A DNA stretch of 64,000 nt from Lepidostoma basale (GCA_022606425.2 JAHDVF020000510.1:310001-374000), one strand, 5' to 3'. Numbered from the stretch's first letter, positions 41,598 through 52,634 are shown. The notes: generated by a model not told the origin, from the letters alone. Numbers and translations: made by a program.

Positions 41598-42150
41598 TCA
41601 TCGTCACGGTTCCCGCAGGATTAAGCAGAGAGAATGGACCGCCACACTGCTTCATCAAATGTTAGAAATACGTTAACGTTGCTTCATCTCTTGACTTTAG
41701 AGTATCTTGTATTCCTAAAGTCGAACCATCTATCACGCGCTCCTAACTAACTAACTAACCATCACGCCGTCTCCTCGGAGAGGTAGGTAGACAGAATAGA
41801 CCGCCACACTGCTTCATCAAATGTTAGAAATACGTTAACGATGCTTCATCTCTTGACCTTAGAGAGTATCTTGTATTCCTAAAGTCGAACCATCTATCAC
41901 GCGCTCCTAACTAACTAACTAACCATCACGCCGTCTCCTCGGAGGGGTAGGTAGACAGAATGGACCGCCACACTGCTTCATCAAATGTTAGAAATACGTT
42001 AACGATGCTTCATCTCTTGACTTTAGAGAGTATCTCGTATTCCTAAAGTCGAACCATCTATAACGCGCTCCTAACTAACTAACTAACCATCACGCCGTCT
42101 CCTCGGAGGGGTAGGTAGACAGAATGGACCGCCACACTGTTCTGTCCTGA
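41598..42150. repeat. 164-bp tandem array built from two LINE ends
   Basis: Copies at about 41598-41760, 41761-41924 and 41925-42088, and a partial one from 42089 (spacing of both full units exactly 164 bp). Each unit joins an antisense LINE A end (AACTAACCATCACGCCGTCT, GGACCGCCACACT) to a sense piece of LINE B UTR (CTCTTGACTTTAGAGAGTAT, AAAGTCGAACCATCT). Confidence 0.93.
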
Positions 42151-42450
42151 CATACATCGTGTCATGCACGCACGTTGATTTCCTTGGCCTCCCTCAAACT
42201 TCGAGTGCCTTCTGCATCCAGTCGACAGCAATTTTTATTTTATCATCAGACCAGCGTTTCGTTCAGACCTCGCTTCCTTTACATTCATACATCTTGTCAT
42301 GTACGCACGTTGATTTCTCCGACTCCTCACGTTACCGACATTTAATATTTGATTAATTAGATCGTGCCACGTTTTCCTCGGCCTTCTTCTGTTTCTAGCT
42401 CCGTTCACATCGTTTATCATACATATATCTTCTTCACTATCCGTCATTAT
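42089..42450 (-). mobile_element. LINE A fragments at the array edge
   Basis: The last array unit runs into antisense CMT and RTCV stretches; from about 42270 another LINE A (CMNVKEARSERNAG, RRNQRAYMTRC, GARNRRRPRKTWHDLINQIL, DDICM) is read from 42447 to 42235. Confidence 0.87.
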
Positions 42451-42505
42451 TTCTGCCTAAGCCTTCGGGGAGACGGGGTGATGGTAAGTTATGACTAGTT
42501 AGTTT
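42451..42505 (+). mobile_element. LINE A terminal fragment, head-to-head with previous
   Basis: TTTCTGCCTAAGCCTTCGGGG to GGGTGATGGTAAGTT and TAGTTAGTT. Confidence 0.8.
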
Positions 42506-42509
42506 TAAA

Positions 42510-42890
42510 AATATATAAATTTCACACGACAAACTATACTTGTTTTTCTACACACAAGATCGCGCTGAAGAAATTTAATTACATTTTGATTAATGGCAGC
42601 CCATCGGTTGACTTTTACAATCTTTTTACGAAGCAATAAGTTATTATAATTAGGAGGTCCACACGACGCTCGTTACGCCTAGTAAACAAGGAGATTTAAC
42701 GGCCGCCCGAGCTTTTATCTACTTGGGACAGCCCTGTCACTGGTAATAAGGTATTCTGACGGACAGCGGGCCTATGGGTCGCTTTGTTTCTATATTTAAT
42801 AACGGATAATGCAGGGTTGCCACTTATGAAATAAATTATAGTAGTCGAAATCATCGTAGATCGAACAACAGAATAAGAGAGATATGTGAG
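42510..42890. other. No recognised element
   Basis: Partly GC-rich (42650-42790), with no repeat similarity in the window. Possible host DNA. Confidence 0.35.
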
Positions 42891-42894
42891 GTTT

Positions 42895-43390
42895 TTCATT
42901 TCATTTCATTTATTTTGAAAAAGTCACAAACATTACAGACATACAATTCCAGATCGTTTACAATTACATTATAAAAAGAGAAGCATTAAAAAAAATTAAG
43001 ACTAAGAATAAGAAAAAATCATAACATTGATATTGCATCCCTGAGGCAACTCACACTATCACGAAATATGTCGACCTCCGAGGCGATCCGATTAAGCAAT
43101 AAGATTGCCCTACCTACAGGCATAACCATTGGCAGGTTGGTTCTGCGGCGCGGCAAATAAAACAATCTGTGCTGTCTTTGACGAAGGTAATTATCAGGGA
43201 CAAATAGACCTACATCACTCAAGACATCCGAGTTCTGTATACGGCCGCCAATCAGCTGAAAGAAGTGAACTCCCAAATGAATATTCCTCCTTCTCTCCAA
43301 TGATTTCTAGCTTAGCATACCTAGCAAGAATTCAGTCGGAAAGAGCCATGGGTAATAACCGCGCTCCCTGAGGTAAAGAAAGCGCAGAAT
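42895..43390 (-). mobile_element. LINE B2 3' fragment
   Basis: Frame 43300-43019: HFFQLIGGRIQNSDVLSDVG, LFVPDNYLRQRQHRLFYLPR, RRTNLPMVMPVGRAILLLNR and IASEVDIFRD. The UTR on the minus strand ends in AAAATAAATGAAATGAAATG. Upstream the frame continues, shifted, as LREGSGYYPWLF (43330-43375). Confidence 0.92.
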
Positions 43391-43399
43391 TTTTTTTTG

Positions 43400-43640
43400 T
43401 TGAGGTTGAGGATATTATAAGATGGAGCAGGCAGCGAAAAAGGGACTGGTACGGTCATGTTCAAAGAATGGACACCACCAGACTCACCTATATTGCATTG
43501 CATAATCGGCCCCATGGTACTCGTCCTCGTGGAAGATCTTCTAATAGATGGAAGGACAGCTGGGAGTCTACCTCACAGGAGGAGCAACACTCTGGAGAAC
43601 AGACCACATAGGTCAACAACAAGGAAGAAGAAGAAGAAGT
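43400..43640 (+). mobile_element. LINE D fragment
   Basis: VEDIIRWSRQRKRDWYGHVQ, RMDTTRLTYIALHNRPHGTR and RGRSSNRWKDSWESTSQEE, ending AAGAAGAAGAAGAAGTAG. Open throughout in one frame apart from the missing N-terminus. Confidence 0.9.
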
Positions 43641-43734
43641 AGATCCAAGGTGCATAAAAAATTATCAATACAGGTTATTTATTATAATTATATTTTAGAA
43701 CTAAATCGACGGAAAGTCTTTTTAAGAAAAAATT

Positions 43735-44035
43735 CTCTCGCTTCAACATTCATACATCGTGTCATGCACGCGCGTCGATTTCTCTGACTCGTCACGTGGC
43801 CGACATTCAATATTTGATTGTGCCACGTTTTTCTCTGTCTTCCTCTATTTCTAGTTCCATTTACATCGTTAACATATACTTTTTTACCATTCTTTCTTCA
43901 TTCATTCTTTCCATGTGTCCAAACCATCTAATAGATCTTTTCATTATTTTGTTCATAACACCCTCATTCGCACCGCATTCACTTCTTATATTTTCATTTG
44001 ACACTTTATTCGCGATCGGTTAGAAAATTTACTAA
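43735..44035 (-). mobile_element. LINE A fragment
   Basis: Antisense CMNVEAREFF.., RRAC, NGTRNRGRQRKTWH, VYVNDVNGTRNRG, MKRSIRWFGHMERMNEERMV and NKIMKRSIRW. Confidence 0.88.
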
Positions 44036-44290
44036 AACAAAATATGCGAGTTTTAAATTGGGTATGAAATATGAAAAAGATGAGAGTATTCACACATTCG
44101 TCTAAGAAATCTTATTTCTACTGCATTTATTCTACTTTCATCCTTCTTTTGCAGTTCCGTGCTTCGCTTCCATACGTAATGGTCGGTACAAGAACACCAT
44201 TGTGCACTGCGATTTTAGCTTTTTTGGATAGGTTTTTGTTTGCGATGACAACTTTAAGTGCACCATTCTCTATTCACCATGCATCATTCA
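44036..44290 (-). mobile_element. LINE A fragment, upstream continuation
   Basis: After an unrelated 60 bp, antisense of NAVEIRFLRRMC, MAVHNGVLVPTITYGSEARN and SAPFSIHH-type thumb. Likely the same insertion as 43735. Confidence 0.85.
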
Positions 44291-44410
44291 CATTACAAAC
44301 ATTTCCCGAAACATGTTTGTAAAAAGTGTAAAAAAGTGTTGTGATATACAAAGTTACCAAAAAGTCATTCAAATGTGAATCCACAACACATAGTGATGGC
44401 AAATATAGAA
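44291..44410 (+). repeat. HHR-a repeat, core partly lost
   Basis: TTTCCCGAAACATGTTTGTA, AAAAGTG and the flank TGTGAATCCACAACA to GATGGCAAATATA match 1195 in the opposite orientation. The CTGAAGA box is missing. Confidence 0.6.
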
Positions 44411-44414
44411 GATT

Positions 44415-44880
44415 TTTTTTAATCTTAGTTATCGTTTTTTTCTTCCGATTCATCTTTTTTATATCGTTCATCGTGCTTTTTTAAAAATCTTTTTCATGTG
44501 TTTTTATCTTATTTATCATGTTTTGTTCATCCCTGGTAACGTTTTCAGTGTGGGGTAATTTATAAGCTCATTTGTAAAACGTGTTTAAGGCCCCGGGGTA
44601 AAAACGTCACTATTGTTTTTATGGTTCCACAATGAAATCTGATTGCCTTTCGACTCGACTTCAAAACTGTTAATATATATGACCAATAAATCAGGCGGAT
44701 GGGGGGGTGGGATGGAAGACCGAGGAAGAGTGAGAAACTGAGGAAATATTACACTATGAATCACATACGATGCACATCTCCGTTTCAATTGTATTACTTT
44801 ATAAGTTAAACTAACTAACAATTAAATGTTTTAATTTGAAACACTGCTATAATATTTATATGTATCGTAATAAAATATAA
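44415..44880. other. No recognised element
   Basis: AT-rich, with a G-rich run GGATGGGGGGGTGGG at 44697. Confidence 0.35.
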
Positions 44881-44884
44881 AATA

Positions 44885-45190
44885 ATTGAAGGGTCATTAA
44901 GGTGGTTTTGACACGTGGAAAGAATGAGTGAAGACAGAATGGTAAAGAAGGTATATGTAAACGGCGTGAACGGTGCTAGAAATAGAGGAAGGCCGAAGAA
45001 AACATGGCACGATCAAATCAATCAAATATTAAATGTCGGTCACGCGAGGAGTCGGAGAAATCGACGTGCGTGCATGACAAGATGTATGAATGTATAGGAA
45101 TCGAGAGAAGTATGTCAGGACAGGACAGAACAGTGTGGCGTTCCATTCTTTCTGCCTACCCCTCCGGGGATGGTTAGTTAGTTAGTAATA
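44885..45190 (+). mobile_element. LINE A fragment
   Basis: [57 protein letters not shown], then a TAG and WRSILSAYPSG, tail TTAGTTAGTTAG. Confidence 0.93.
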
Positions 45191-45352
45191 AATTGAGTGA
45201 GGAGTCGAAATCGTCGAAATCGACGTGCGTGCATGACACGATGAATGAATGTTGAGGAATCGAGAGAAGTATGACATGAAAAAAATGTGGCAGTACATTG
45301 TTTCTGCCTACCCCTTCGCGGGGACGGCGTGATTGTTAGTTAGTTAGTTATT
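45191..45352 (+). mobile_element. LINE A terminal fragment
   Basis: A third-codon-damaged end (NRRACMTR.MNVEESREV) with tail TTAGTTAGTTAGTTA, adjacent to the previous copy. Confidence 0.88.
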
Positions 45353-45364
45353 TATTATTTATTT

Positions 45365-45675
45365 GTCAAGAGCCATGTTAGGAGAAAAATAAGAGACAGT
45401 GTCAGAAACGATACGGTGGGTCAAACAAAGGTCACTGACATCATCCACCGGGTGGCGACTCTAAAATGGCAAATTGGCAGAAAAATGGACAAGAAGATTG
45501 CTGACTTGAAGACTGTGGACGCCAAAGAGAAGTGCAGGGCGACCGCAACTACGGTGGAAGGATGATCTGAACAGACATGTCGGAATAACCTGGATGCAGT
45601 CTGCACAAGACAGAGTGGCAAGGAAGCAAATGGAGGAGGCCTATGTCCAGGAGTGAACGGGAATAGGCTGAGGAC
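45365..45675 (+). mobile_element. LINE C fragment
   Basis: RAMLGEK.RDSVRNDTVGQT, KVTDIIHRVATLKWQIGRKM, then shifted RPQLRWKDDLNRHVGITWMQ and EEAYVQE. Closely related to 37615 but with a deletion of the GHVAR segment. Confidence 0.92.
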
Positions 45676-45950
45676 GAATCGCCAAACTGTTCTATTCTGA
45701 CATCACTCTCGTCTCTTCCACATTCGTACACGCTCGTCGATTGTTCCTGCATCGAACATGGCCGCCTTTCAGTATTTGAATAATTCGGTCATTCACACTT
45801 TTTGACTATATATCTATTTGACCATTCTTTCCTCGTCCATTCGTTCCATATGTCCGAACCATCTAAGCGACTCTTTCTTAATTTTGTTAAGTACGCATTC
45901 ATCCACATTACATTCCTTTCTAACTTCTTCATTGCGTTCTCTATCATGTT
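45676..45950 (-). mobile_element. LINE A fragment
   Basis: Antisense of NRRACTNVEETRVMSE, PNYSNTERRPCS, ERMDEERMVK, KIKKESLRWFGHME and ECNVDECVLNKIKK. Tail lost at the LINE C junction. Confidence 0.87.
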
Positions 45951-45954
45951 AGTA

Positions 45955-46485
45955 TATAATTAAAATATTGAAAAATACTACCAAATTGTCTCACTCGCGT
46001 TTGCGAAAATATAATTGGCGAGAGTGAGGCTTTAAGAATGCATGCGTGACAAGTGTATGCTATAACTATTTTAACTATGCAGAGGTATCAAATTACTCGT
46101 ACAAATAATATTTTATCAATTCTAATTCTGTTTCGTCCATTAGGCCGGGTTCGGCTCTGAACGGCATTTGATCCAAGCTTTTTACAGCTAGACCACAGAG
46201 CCGCCTCGGAGGCTGTCATTTTATTGCAGGGTCGGGCCACGGTTATAAATATTTAATTCGCCCTAAACTTTTACGGGGCAGGCAACAATAAAATCCCTCC
46301 ACCAGGGCTGCCAAAATAGCGCCGGGCGTCAAATGTGCCGCCGATCCCGAGGGCCCACACTTGGTTAGACCTGTCTCACACTGCACATTGCGTTCGACTC
46401 GACAGTTTCTATGCGATAAATTGTGCGCAAGTTAAAATATAAATAAATTAAAATAATTAAAAATGAATTAAAATAATGAAGGATA
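45955..46485. other. GC-rich island, no gene recognised
   Basis: 46140-46400 is the GC-richest sizeable stretch and does not recur in the window. On the minus strand GGCTCTGTGGTCTAGC and GGATCAAATGCC (46141-46210) loosely resemble pol III A and B boxes. No exon pattern seen. Confidence 0.35.
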
Positions 46486-46489
46486 TACC

Positions 46490-47005
46490 TGAACACATTA
46501 AAGAAATGTACACTGGAAAACCAAAATCATCCTGTATAAAGCAATCATCTGAACAGTAGTGACCTATGGATGTAAGGCGTGGACAATGACAGCGAAATCC
46601 GAAGAGCGACTGGATACTTTTAAGAGAAGGGTGCTGTGCAGAATTCTGGGACCTTGAATGACGGTAAAGGCTGGAGAGTGCGGCATAATGACGAGTTGTA
46701 CTAAATTTACAAAGCTCCCAGTCTTTCCATACAGGTCAGACTGAATAGACTTAGATGGGCCGGTCACGTGCAGAGGATGCCGTCATCGCGAACCCCAAAA
46801 AGATTTCTGGAGTGGCACCCAGGTGGTAGAAGACCAATTGGACGACCAAGGCTGCTATGGGAGGATGAATTTGAGAGAGATGGGACGAAATTGTTACGAG
46901 TGTCAGATTGGAAGGTCGAAGCGAAAGACAGGAGGAGTTGGAGGCGAAGAATACTGGGGGCTAAGGCTCGATATGGGCTGTAGGGCCATCGAAGAAAAAA
47001 ATACC
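46490..47005 (+). mobile_element. LINE H fragment
   Basis: TYGCKAWTMTAKSEERLDTF, KRRVLCRILGP, then RLNRLRWAGHVQRMPSSRTP, KRFLEWHPGGRRPIGRPRLL and KDRRSWRRRILGAKARYGL (46768-46983) with frameshifts. Ends at CATCGAAGAAAAAAATA. Same type of ORF2 C-terminus as LINE G, different lineage. Confidence 0.85.
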
Positions 47006-47144
47006 CGAACACATTATTAATAATACATTTTTAGCTTCTTCTACTTCAGCCATCTTCCATCCACTCGTAATTATGGACCCCTTCCATTTTCTTCCATTCA
47101 TCCCTGTCTTGTCCCTTCCGCATCCAGGTATTTCCAGCTAATAC

Positions 47145-47335
47145 ATAACTAACTAACTTACTAACCATCACGCCGTCTCCCCGAAGGGTTAGGCAGAAAG
47201 AATGGACTGCTACACTTTTCTTTCCGGAAATATTTTAATCTTGATTCCTCAACATTCATACATCGTGTCGTGTACGCGCGTCGATTTCTCTGACTCCTCA
47301 CGTGTCCGACATACAATATTAAACTTTACATAATA
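47145..47335 (-). mobile_element. LINE A 3' fragment
   Basis: Antisense tail (ACTAACTTACTAACC), WQSILSA.PFGE, CMNVEESRLKYF and RRVYTTRC regions. Confidence 0.87.
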
Positions 47336-47339
47336 CCAA

Positions 47340-47695
47340 CATGGCTTGGAGGCTTGTTAGTTAGTTTCAACATTCTCTCCGCATACAGCTTGACATCAGT
47401 TGATCGTGTACGCGTTCCACCGAGATCCAAAACTCTGTGTGATGCCGGCCAAACGACAAGTCAAGAGTAGACGTTTTATTACGGGCTTTACTCCAACACT
47501 TTATGAATTACGGTATTTTACGTCTAGTCTTCGCAGTAAAAATACGCCATTGATTGCGATGGATGTACGCTTTTTAATATTTATTTCACGTTGGCTATAG
47601 GTCACCCAGACCTAAACTTAGTTGCCCACACATAAAATATAATAAAATAAAATAAATAATCGAAACTTGGAAATGGAACTCTAAAACTTCCACTA
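47340..47695. other. No recognised element
   Basis: Frame 47400-47600 has no known motif. Confidence 0.35.
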
Positions 47696-47699
47696 ATGG

Positions 47700-48020
47700 T
47701 CGTCTTCATTTATTTCATTTATTCATTTTAATAAAAATCACAAACATTACAGATATATAATTCCAGATGGTTTGCAACTATATTATAAGAATTTGCAAAA
47801 GAAGCAAAAAAAATTAAGCTTAAGAATTAGAAAGAATCATAACGTAAAGAAATATGTCGACCACCGAGGCGACCCGATTAAGCAATAAGATTGCTCTACC
47901 CACAGGCATAACCATGGGCAGGTTGGTTCAAAGAGCGGCAAATAAAACCATCTGTGCTGTCTTTGACGAAGGTAATTTTCAGGGACAAATAGACCTACAT
48001 CACTCAGGACATTGTATACA
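47700..48020 (-). mobile_element. LINE B2 3' fragment
   Basis: VLSDVGLFVPENYLRQRQHR, WFYLPLFEPTCPWLCLWVEQ (frameshifted), SPRWSTYFF; the UTR ends with AATAAATGAAATAAATGAA on the minus strand. Cut at 48020 by a SINE-1 end. Confidence 0.9.
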
Positions 48021-48021
48021 T

Positions 48022-48250
48022 CCTTTTTTGTATACAACAGGTTATTTGAACCCAATAATTGTATATAAATTTAAGCTATTGATTCGTGACATTTGATAGG
48101 TGGCTAATCTTTCGCTTTTTTATACGTGAATTTTACAAGTCCAAAAAAATCGTGATTGTTTTCATACTGTCATCGCCGGGAATGGAACCCGGGATCTTCG
48201 GTGTAGCAGTATTAGCTATTATCACTCTGCCATGAAGGCTGTCTTGAAAA
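48022..48250 (-). mobile_element. SINE-1 copy, fullest tRNA-like head
   Basis: Minus strand: A-box-like GATAATAGCTAATACTGC and B box GGGTTCCATTCCC at the 5' side (48250-48165), then an AT-rich body and CCTGTTGTATAC end near 48028. No TSD resolved. Confidence 0.75.
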
Positions 48251-48254
48251 AACA

Positions 48255-48825
48255 AATATCGTTTGATTTGGTTTTTGATCTTGTCATGTCTCGGTCAGAA
48301 GAAAATTGGAAAGCTCGGTCGACCTTTACTTGTAGCAATAAGCCAAATTAATATTGTGTTTTACGATATTGCAGGATCCGTTGTCATACATAAAAGAAAA
48401 TTAATGTGCTTCGTGATAAGTATAAACGCGGCTGCCTCCGAAAATGCTTAATAAAATTTCTGAAATCTTTATGAGATATAAAATTATGGAAAACAATATC
48501 TGGGGCTTTTATTACCGACTAGAGATGGGCGGGTACAACCATTTCGATGTCAACTCTCACGAGTTCTTCGATACGAGAGAACTCGAGTTCTTAAAGGGTT
48601 AGGGGCAGTCAGAGGTATGAAAACAACAAGTATTTTTTTTATCAGTAATTTAATTTATTTTATAAAACCAACAATACAAAATTATTATATTATGTTTCAA
48701 CTTGATTTGACCAAAATTAGTCAACAGCAAAATATATAATACAGTAATTGGATTCAAGGCAAGGGGAGCTTTCGCAATGCTTCGCCCTGTATGGCGTTCC
48801 GGTATAATTTCGAGAAAGCTGTAGC
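48255..48825. other. No recognised element
   Basis: Frame 48263-48451 without motif. A short inverted repeat AACTC.CACGAG..AACTCGAG at about 48553-48597. Confidence 0.35.
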
Positions 48826-48829
48826 TCCA

Positions 48830-49290
48830 AATATTCAGCAGTAGCGTTAAAAGCGTACTGCTGTACGGATGTGAGACTTAGAAATCTACCGCGGATGTTA
48901 TTGGTAAACTCCAGGTGTTTATAAATTGGTGCCTTCGCTCAATATTCAAAATCTATTGGCTCCAAACAGGGTCAAATGCCGTTCTCTGGACCATGGCAGG
49001 CGAAAAGCCAATTAAAGAACAGGTCGCTAGACGCAAATGGCAGTGCATCGGTCACACTCTGAGACGGAACCCAGCCTGCATCACTCAGGGCGCATCGGAC
49101 TGGTCCCCTATGGGGGGAAAGAGAAAGCGAGGCAGACCTAGAGCTACCTGGAGAAGAGCCCCGCAGGGCGAAGTTAAGGCAGCAGGCCTCACTTGAGATG
49201 ATGTTAGGCATCAGGCATGCGATAGAGTCGGGTGGAGAAGGTTCATTGAGGCCCTATGCACCACGAAGGTGCGACAGAACAAGAAGAACA
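48830..49290 (+). mobile_element. LINE F fragment
   Basis: SVKSVLLYGCET (frameshifted), LQVFINWCLRSIFKIYW, AVLWTMAGEKPIKEQVARRK, WQCIGHTLRRNPACITQGAS and GKRKRGRPRATWRRAPQGEV. Ends with an ACCACGAAGGTGCGACAGAA segment and AAGAACAAGAA tail. Only LINE F copy here. Confidence 0.88.
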
Positions 49291-49294
49291 AGAA

Positions 49295-49612
49295 TTGGAT
49301 TCAAATAATCTGTTGTATACAAAAAACGTGGAAAACAATGGGAAACTACAACATTAAAAGCCCAAGCGGTGGAACCAGCAAAATGAAAGAATATGAAAAT
49401 GCTTTTTAGGAAAATATATTGTATAAAATACGAGTATATTAAAACAAATTTAATAAGAACGCATCCATTTGGTAATTGAATTTTTTTGGAATAATCCAAA
49501 TTATTATGAATATCACAAGTCCCGATTTGTTGAAAATATTTATGATGTTATTTAAAATTTCATGTAAGAAGGTATTGGAAAAAATGAATTTAAATAAATT
49601 TAAAAAATGTTC
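49295..49612. other. No recognised element
   Basis: A TTGTATACAAAAA word at 49313 recalls the SINE-1 end; otherwise AT-rich. Confidence 0.35.
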
Positions 49613-49614
49613 TT

Positions 49615-49945
49615 AAGTATATATTTGCAGAATGCTCCGTATACCGTGCACCGGGTCAGTAAGGCAGACGTACTGCAGAGAGCCAGAGCCAATATAGAGC
49701 TGTTGTCAAGTGTGAAAATAAGAAAGGTCTCATATTTGGGTCATGTGCTAAGGGGAGAAAAATACCACCTCCTTCGACTGATATTAATGGGTAAAGTGGA
49801 GGGACATCGGGGAGTTGGTAGAAGGCAGCTGTCCTGGCTGCAAAACATCAAATAATGGACAGGAATAACAAGAGTTCAGAACCTGCTATAGTGCTCGCCA
49901 ACTTTGGGGGGACCTGACACGGCACCGAAAGAAGAAGAAGAAGTA
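49615..49945 (+). mobile_element. LINE E fragment
   Basis: Frame 49607-49855: RVSKADVLQRARANIELLSS, VKIRKVSYLGHVLRGEKYHL, LRLILMGKVEGHRGVGRRQL and SWLQNIK, then stop. Ends GGCACCGAAAGAAGAAGAAG. Confidence 0.93.
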
Positions 49946-49949
49946 TATA

Positions 49950-50478
49950 TTTAGTTATATTCTACTAAGGTTTATGGCTTCGACCAGTTTCGAGAGCAGG
50001 CTGACCGGATGATTTATTCATCTTGATAAACAAAAATATTAATCGAACTGAGTTTTAAGAGAGAACTCATTCATACCCACCTCTAGTGCGAAGAGTGCGG
50101 CGGGTAAAGCATGTTAAAAATTGATGGCAGATAATTCAGAGTTGCCATATTTGTGAAATCGTATGGTGTTAACATTTTTATGCTTCATACGACAGTTTTA
50201 CGATGCGAAATATAATATATTAATATTTAAATTAATGTACGCTGAATTTGCGAAGTGCGCTTATAAATTAATATTTATTTATTAGTGACGTGAATACTGA
50301 TATTAAAACATACAACACAAAGTTAGAAAATAAAGGTACACACCGCATATTACGATGATATCCGTCGACAAAACAAAATATTTAACAAGATCCAGATAGC
50401 CTCTAGGATGCACACTGGTTATTGACGATAGATCTATATAATTGTTTATCAAGTTCAGATACCTTAGTGTGGATACTT
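49950..50478. other. No recognised element
   Basis: AT-rich. 49975-50020 (GACCAGTTTCGAGAGCAGGCTGAC) has the flavour of an HHR-like box, but I could not fold a core. Confidence 0.35.
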
Positions 50479-50479
50479 T

Positions 50480-50950
50480 AATAGTAAGATTCCCCAGTGT
50501 CTGAAACGCAAAATGTATGACCAATGCGTACTTCCAGTACTGACATATGGAGCAGAAACGCTAACCCTCACCAAGTCGACCATAAGGAGACTCCGTGTAG
50601 CACAGAGGAAACACGAAAGAGCCACGGTACACGTAAGACTCTCAGACCGGATAAGAAATACTGAAAAACGTAGAAGGTCGGGAGTAACAGATGTCGTCGA
50701 AAGGGTAGCGAAGCTTAAATGGTTATTTGCGGGACATGTTGCCAGACTGGTAGACGATAGATGGACCAGAAGGGTGGTAGAGTGGAGACCCCGCGAAGAC
50801 AAACGAAACAGAGGAAGACCCCCCACACGATGGTCCGATGACATTACAAGAATTTCTGGCGATTGGATGCAATAGGCACTAGATAGGGATACGTGGAGAA
50901 GTATGGGGAGGCCTATGTCCAGCAGTGAACGACAACGGCTGTCTAAGTAG
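50480..50950 (+). mobile_element. LINE C fragment with 120-codon open frame
   Basis: Frame 50513-50875: YDQCVLPVLTYGAETLTLTK, RRLRVAQRKHERATVHVRLS, ERVAKLKWLFAGHVARLVDD and RWTRRVVEWRPREDKRNRGR; a TAG at 50873 precedes the EAYVQQ end. Confidence 0.94.
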
Positions 50951-50955
50951 TAATA

Positions 50956-51244
50956 GGCGGGCCACACTGTGATAAACAAGCTGGTTTGAAACCAAAATTT
51001 GTATACTGAATGTTATTACTCAAACTTAAACCATGTTCTAGACGTAGTAAAAACGTCGATTTTAGTAAACCATGAGTTAAACCGCGGATGTTTCTGCATA
51101 CGGTTATCCTTTCAAACTATTCAACAAACATGGTACGTTTATCTCTCTTCCTCGCATTATTTTACCCGGCGTAGAATGAGATAGAAGCCCTATACAAGAC
51201 AAATTTTATGTTGGAAACCGATGTTTATCACAGTGTGGCCCGCC
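50956..51244. mobile_element. MITE with TA target duplication
   Basis: Flanked by TA at 50954-50955 and 51245-51246. Terminal repeats begin GGCGGGCCACACTGTGATAA and match for about 45 bp with small indels. 289 bp, no transposase; inserted beside the LINE C end. Confidence 0.9.
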
Positions 51245-51339
51245 TATAAGTAAGTAGTGTGGATATACCTATATCTAGTTGGAGCAATCTATATCTAATT
51301 AAGCTAAAATACCAGACTAATAAAGCAGCAGTTATCCCC

Positions 51340-51710
51340 CAATGCCTTAGGGACTTTGTGACAATAAGCACATGCTAATGGAAAGCAATGTTAGAATTTT
51401 TAAAACATGCATCAGACCTATATTGACTTACGCAATCGAAACATCTCCAAGAGTAGCAAAAATCGTGGGGAGAAACATTAGAGATAGTGTACTAAACGAA
51501 AAGATTCGGAGATCTTGCAAAATTGATGACATAGTGAGATTGAGTAGGCAGAGAAGAGGATTCTTGAGGGACCACATCGAGAGTATGGATCCAACGAGGT
51601 TTCCTAAGATCGTGATGCACGAGACTCCAGAGGGCCGTCAACCACCAGGACGACCACTAATGAGATAGAGAGAAGGATGGTTGTTTTTATCACAGGAAGA
51701 AAATTGATAA
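51340..51710 (+). mobile_element. LINE D fragment with 98-codon open frame
   Basis: Frame 51372-51668: MLMESNVRIFKTCIRPILTY, KIVGRNIRDSVLNEKIRRSC, IVRLSRQRRGFLRDHIESMD and EGRQPPGRPLMR, then TAG. An in-frame deletion removes the EMKTLRAI segment compared with 61085. Confidence 0.92.
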
Positions 51711-51919
51711 CATGCATAAACAAATCGCAAGATCTACAATGAGAAGAATAACCGAGGCTGTTATATGGCGCGGCGGTACCCTTTCGACAGCCTCGCTCGC
51801 TCGCTTCAAGAGCTGTACTTTCATCTAAAGTAAAAACATTTTAAAGTTAATGTTTTAATGTTTCTGTAATAATTTATTTAATACAATAAAAATATTTTTT
51901 ATTTAATTTTTATGAGGCT

Positions 51920-52175
51920 TTTATTTATTATTTTGTTGAATTGCTCTTTACATCATTACAGCGCGAGCCAAATCAATGTAAAGGGTATGATTATTATGTC
52001 AATTCTCATGACATTTTATAGGTAGCTAATATGTCGCCATTTTATTGTCACGTGAATTCTACACCAGATCAAAGACAATGTGAGAATCACACAGTCATCG
52101 CCAGGAATTGAACTCGGAACCTTCAGTGTTGCAGTATTGGTTGTTGCCATTCTGTCACGAAGATCGCGAAGAATG
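51920..52175 (-). mobile_element. SINE-1 copy, long
   Basis: From TTATTATTTTGTTGAATTGC through CATTACAGCGCGAGCC, TCAATTCTCATGACATT and the head with GAGTTCAATTCC (B box, minus strand), ending at CACGAAGATCGCG. Confidence 0.75.
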
Positions 52176-52179
52176 TATT

Positions 52180-52455
52180 TATATTTTGTTTGAATAATTG
52201 ACACAGCATAGGCTTCGCCTAGTGTGATTTTATAGATGGTCAAAATGTGAAGAAAAAATAATTAATAAATATTTATTTTCATGACAAGAAAAAACATTTA
52301 AAATATGGCTTTACGAAAAGCAAATTTTTCCTTCCAAATTGACAATAGAATTCTGCATTGTTAACACATGAAAACATGACACAAAAAAATGAAATTACCA
52401 GAAACAAAGTGAAAAATATGATTGACTATCGAAATCTTTTCGAAATTCTGGTAGT
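52180..52455. other. No recognised element
   Basis: AT-rich, no motif. Confidence 0.35.
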
Positions 52456-52457
52456 AT

Positions 52458-52632
52458 TTAATACGAATGAAAACGTCAGTTTTCTAGAAGTTTTATTATA
52501 TTTTATGGGAATGACATGTTTCGCCCTTCTAAGGTATTGTCAAATGTTTGATAATGCATTAGAAGGGCAAAACATGTCATTCCCATAAAATATAATAAAA
52601 CTTCTAGAAAATTGACATTTTCCTTCGTATTA
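52458..52632. repeat. HHR-e head-to-head palindrome
   Basis: Two near-identical arms of about 85 bp. The right core reads TTGATAA, T, GC..GC, then AAAAC, AT, GTC; the left (minus) reads TTGACAA, T, hairpin, GAAAC, AT, GTC. Arms share ATAAAATATAATAAAACTT and TCTAGAAAA. Confidence 0.75.
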
Positions 52633-52634
52633 AT

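Noticed and set aside
41598..42150. CRISPR-like array
   Set aside because: The 164-bp units are contiguous with no spacers and derive from LINE sequence; the genome is eukaryotic.
49975..50020. Additional hammerhead-like motif
   Set aside because: CAGTTTCGAGAGCAGG looks similar at a glance, but no CTGATGA box or closing hairpin could be placed on either strand.
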